DNA of 6,929 nt from Nitrospirota bacterium (GTDB lineage Bacteria > Nitrospirota > Thermodesulfovibrionia > Thermodesulfovibrionales > JdFR-88): positions 1-6,929 of the forward strand of contig JAKAGP010000029.1 of the NCBI GenBank assembly GCA_021825785.1. The letters are read 5' to 3'. A model generated the notes under the pieces. The model was not told the DNA's origin and did not search any database. It saw nothing but the letters and a program-made list of their open reading frames with translations. Shown piece by piece: positions 6,078-6,929 of the stretch. Position 1 is the stretch's first letter. Every line of letters starts with the position of its first letter. Made by a program: the position numbers and the translations under genes.

Positions 6078-6929
6078 TTAGCGGATCGTAAACGTGAAAA
6101 AAACCGTAATCATAAGCGCTCCGAACCAGCCAAATAAAAACGCCCTCGCTATTACCAGTTTGCCCTTTTTAAATTGTTCATCCAAAAAGTCAATCCCCAG
6201 CGCGCAGGCTATTGATATCGGGATCATAAGACCCAACCCATAGTGAGCCTTAACAATTGAATAAAAAGGCAATTTCAGAGACAAGTATATCATGGAAAAC
6301 CCCATGTATAAAAAAGAGCCTACAAGCAGAAGGGAGCCCTTATTCAGCTCTTTTACGGCCCCGTAAAGCAATCGCCCCAGACCGATCAGGATGGCGGCAG
6401 AGGCGGGCAACGCAAGAATGAATAAAATATTCATATATTCATAGTTCCATGGAGCCGGAGGTCTGAATGGGGGCGCCGCTCTATAGAAGAGAGCTCCGCC
6501 ATAAAAACCGTCACCCCATAATGTGGAATAAATTCCATCAAAAAAGGAATGAAAGCTTGCATAGTACGGCCTCACAAATACCATGCCAAATCTGGTGAAA
6601 TACCTGTAAGTGTGATATCCCGGGTCCTGCCACCATAAGAAACCAAGGGAACGGCTCATATTTGTAACAATTAATTTGCCAAAATGCATCCAGTTCCTTA
6701 TATAAAACCATCCCGAAATAAAAATTGCGGGCAGAAAGATCTCCGCAAAAATTTTGCCCGTTTCCGCCAAACCGGACCGCTTTTTAAGGGCATCGTATAA
6801 AATCACAAAAAGAAGCACGGGCAAGAAACATAATATCGTGATCTTGGTTAAAAGGGACAAGCCAAGAAGAACACCCAGAAACCAGAAGGATGAAATCTGT
6901 CGGTTTTCTTTCTGCGTCACAAGGCGGAG
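6078..6929 (-). CDS. multi-spanning membrane protein, GT39/PMT-like glycosyltransferase, C-terminal part
   Basis: The frame is open to the window edge, with codons before the GTG at 6920, so the gene is 5'-truncated here and only its C-terminal 283 residues or so are seen. It contains several hydrophobic segments: FLGVLLGLSLLTKI followed by ILCFLPVLLFVILY, then IFLPAIFISGWFYIRNW, NILFILALPASAAILIG, LLLVGSFLYMGFSMIYL, LGLMIPISIACALG and FLFGWFGALMITVFF. The pattern LLTK..., then GWFYIRNW...G, then VKAHYGLGLMIP is like inner-membrane glycosyltransferases that use polyprenyl-phosphate sugars (GT39/PMT, ArnT-like). The catalytic acidic loop would lie upstream, outside the window, so activity and substrate cannot be judged. 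Membership of another polytopic family such as DUF2142 is possible. The coding sequence is clearly more A/T-rich than glgP or recQ, which may reflect its membrane role or acquisition with a surface-polysaccharide locus. Confidence 0.75.
   Translation of the reverse strand, partial: LRLVTQKENRQISSFWFLGVLLGLSLLTKITILCFLPVLLFVILYDALKKRSGLAETGKIFAEIFLPAIFISGWFYIRNWMHFGKLIVTNMSRSLGFLWWQDPGYHTYRYFTRFGMVFVRPYYASFHSFFDGIYSTLWGDGFYGGALFYRAAPPFRPPAPWNYEYMNILFILALPASAAILIGLGRLLYGAVKELNKGSLLLVGSFLYMGFSMIYLSLKLPFYSIVKAHYGLGLMIPISIACALGIDFLDEQFKKGKLVIARAFLFGWFGALMITVFFTFTIR

Noticed and set aside
6007..6137. Plus-strand frame beginning MSVTAS (43 codons)
   Set aside because: It overlaps the riboswitch promoter and the end of the convergent membrane protein gene, is low-complexity and charged, and has no clear ribosome site.
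1..6929. tRNA, rRNA, CRISPR array, insertion sequence or integrase
   Set aside because: No cloverleaf, spaced direct-repeat array, transposase-like frame or terminal inverted repeats were seen on either strand.

Overview
This is a bacterial chromosomal window holding five protein genes and one clear RNA regulatory element. The type of alpha-glucan phosphorylase, the RecQ with a C-terminal helix-turn-helix tail, and above all the cyclic-di-GMP-I (GEMM-I) riboswitch point to a Gram-negative bacterium of the Geobacter/Desulfobacterota kind. That assignment is an inference from gene style, not a demonstrated placement.

Layout from left to right: (1) positions 1-2408, plus strand, the 3' part of an alpha-glucan (glycogen) phosphorylase gene whose 5' end lies outside the window. 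(2) Positions 2409-2592, a short gap between convergent genes with a hairpin at 2469-2500 that looks like a shared terminator. (3) Positions 2593-4770, minus strand, a complete recQ DNA helicase gene. (4) Positions 4771-5100, a non-coding gap with small inverted and direct repeats. (5) Positions 5101-5712, minus strand, two small genes: a 102-residue dimeric alpha/beta-barrel (ABM-like) protein and, upstream of it, an unrecognised 62-residue protein. (6) Positions about 5813-6012, the control region of that pair: promoter, a 31-bp A/T palindrome, a GEMM-I aptamer and a strong intrinsic terminator in the direction of the two genes. (7) Positions 6078-6929, minus strand, the 3' part of a multi-spanning membrane protein that resembles lipid-carrier-dependent (GT39/PMT-like) glycosyltransferases, visibly richer in A+T than the rest.

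The most interesting part is the unit in 5101-6012. A predicted c-di-GMP riboswitch with its own terminator precedes a tiny operon of uncharacterised proteins. The aptamer's ligand-pocket strand contains ten bases exactly complementary to the 5' arm and loop of the terminator, which gives a concrete switching model: antitermination without ligand, termination with c-di-GMP. The two small proteins would then be a c-di-GMP-controlled output with no assigned function. The phosphorylase, recQ and glycosyltransferase genes look like ordinary neighbours with no evident functional link to it.
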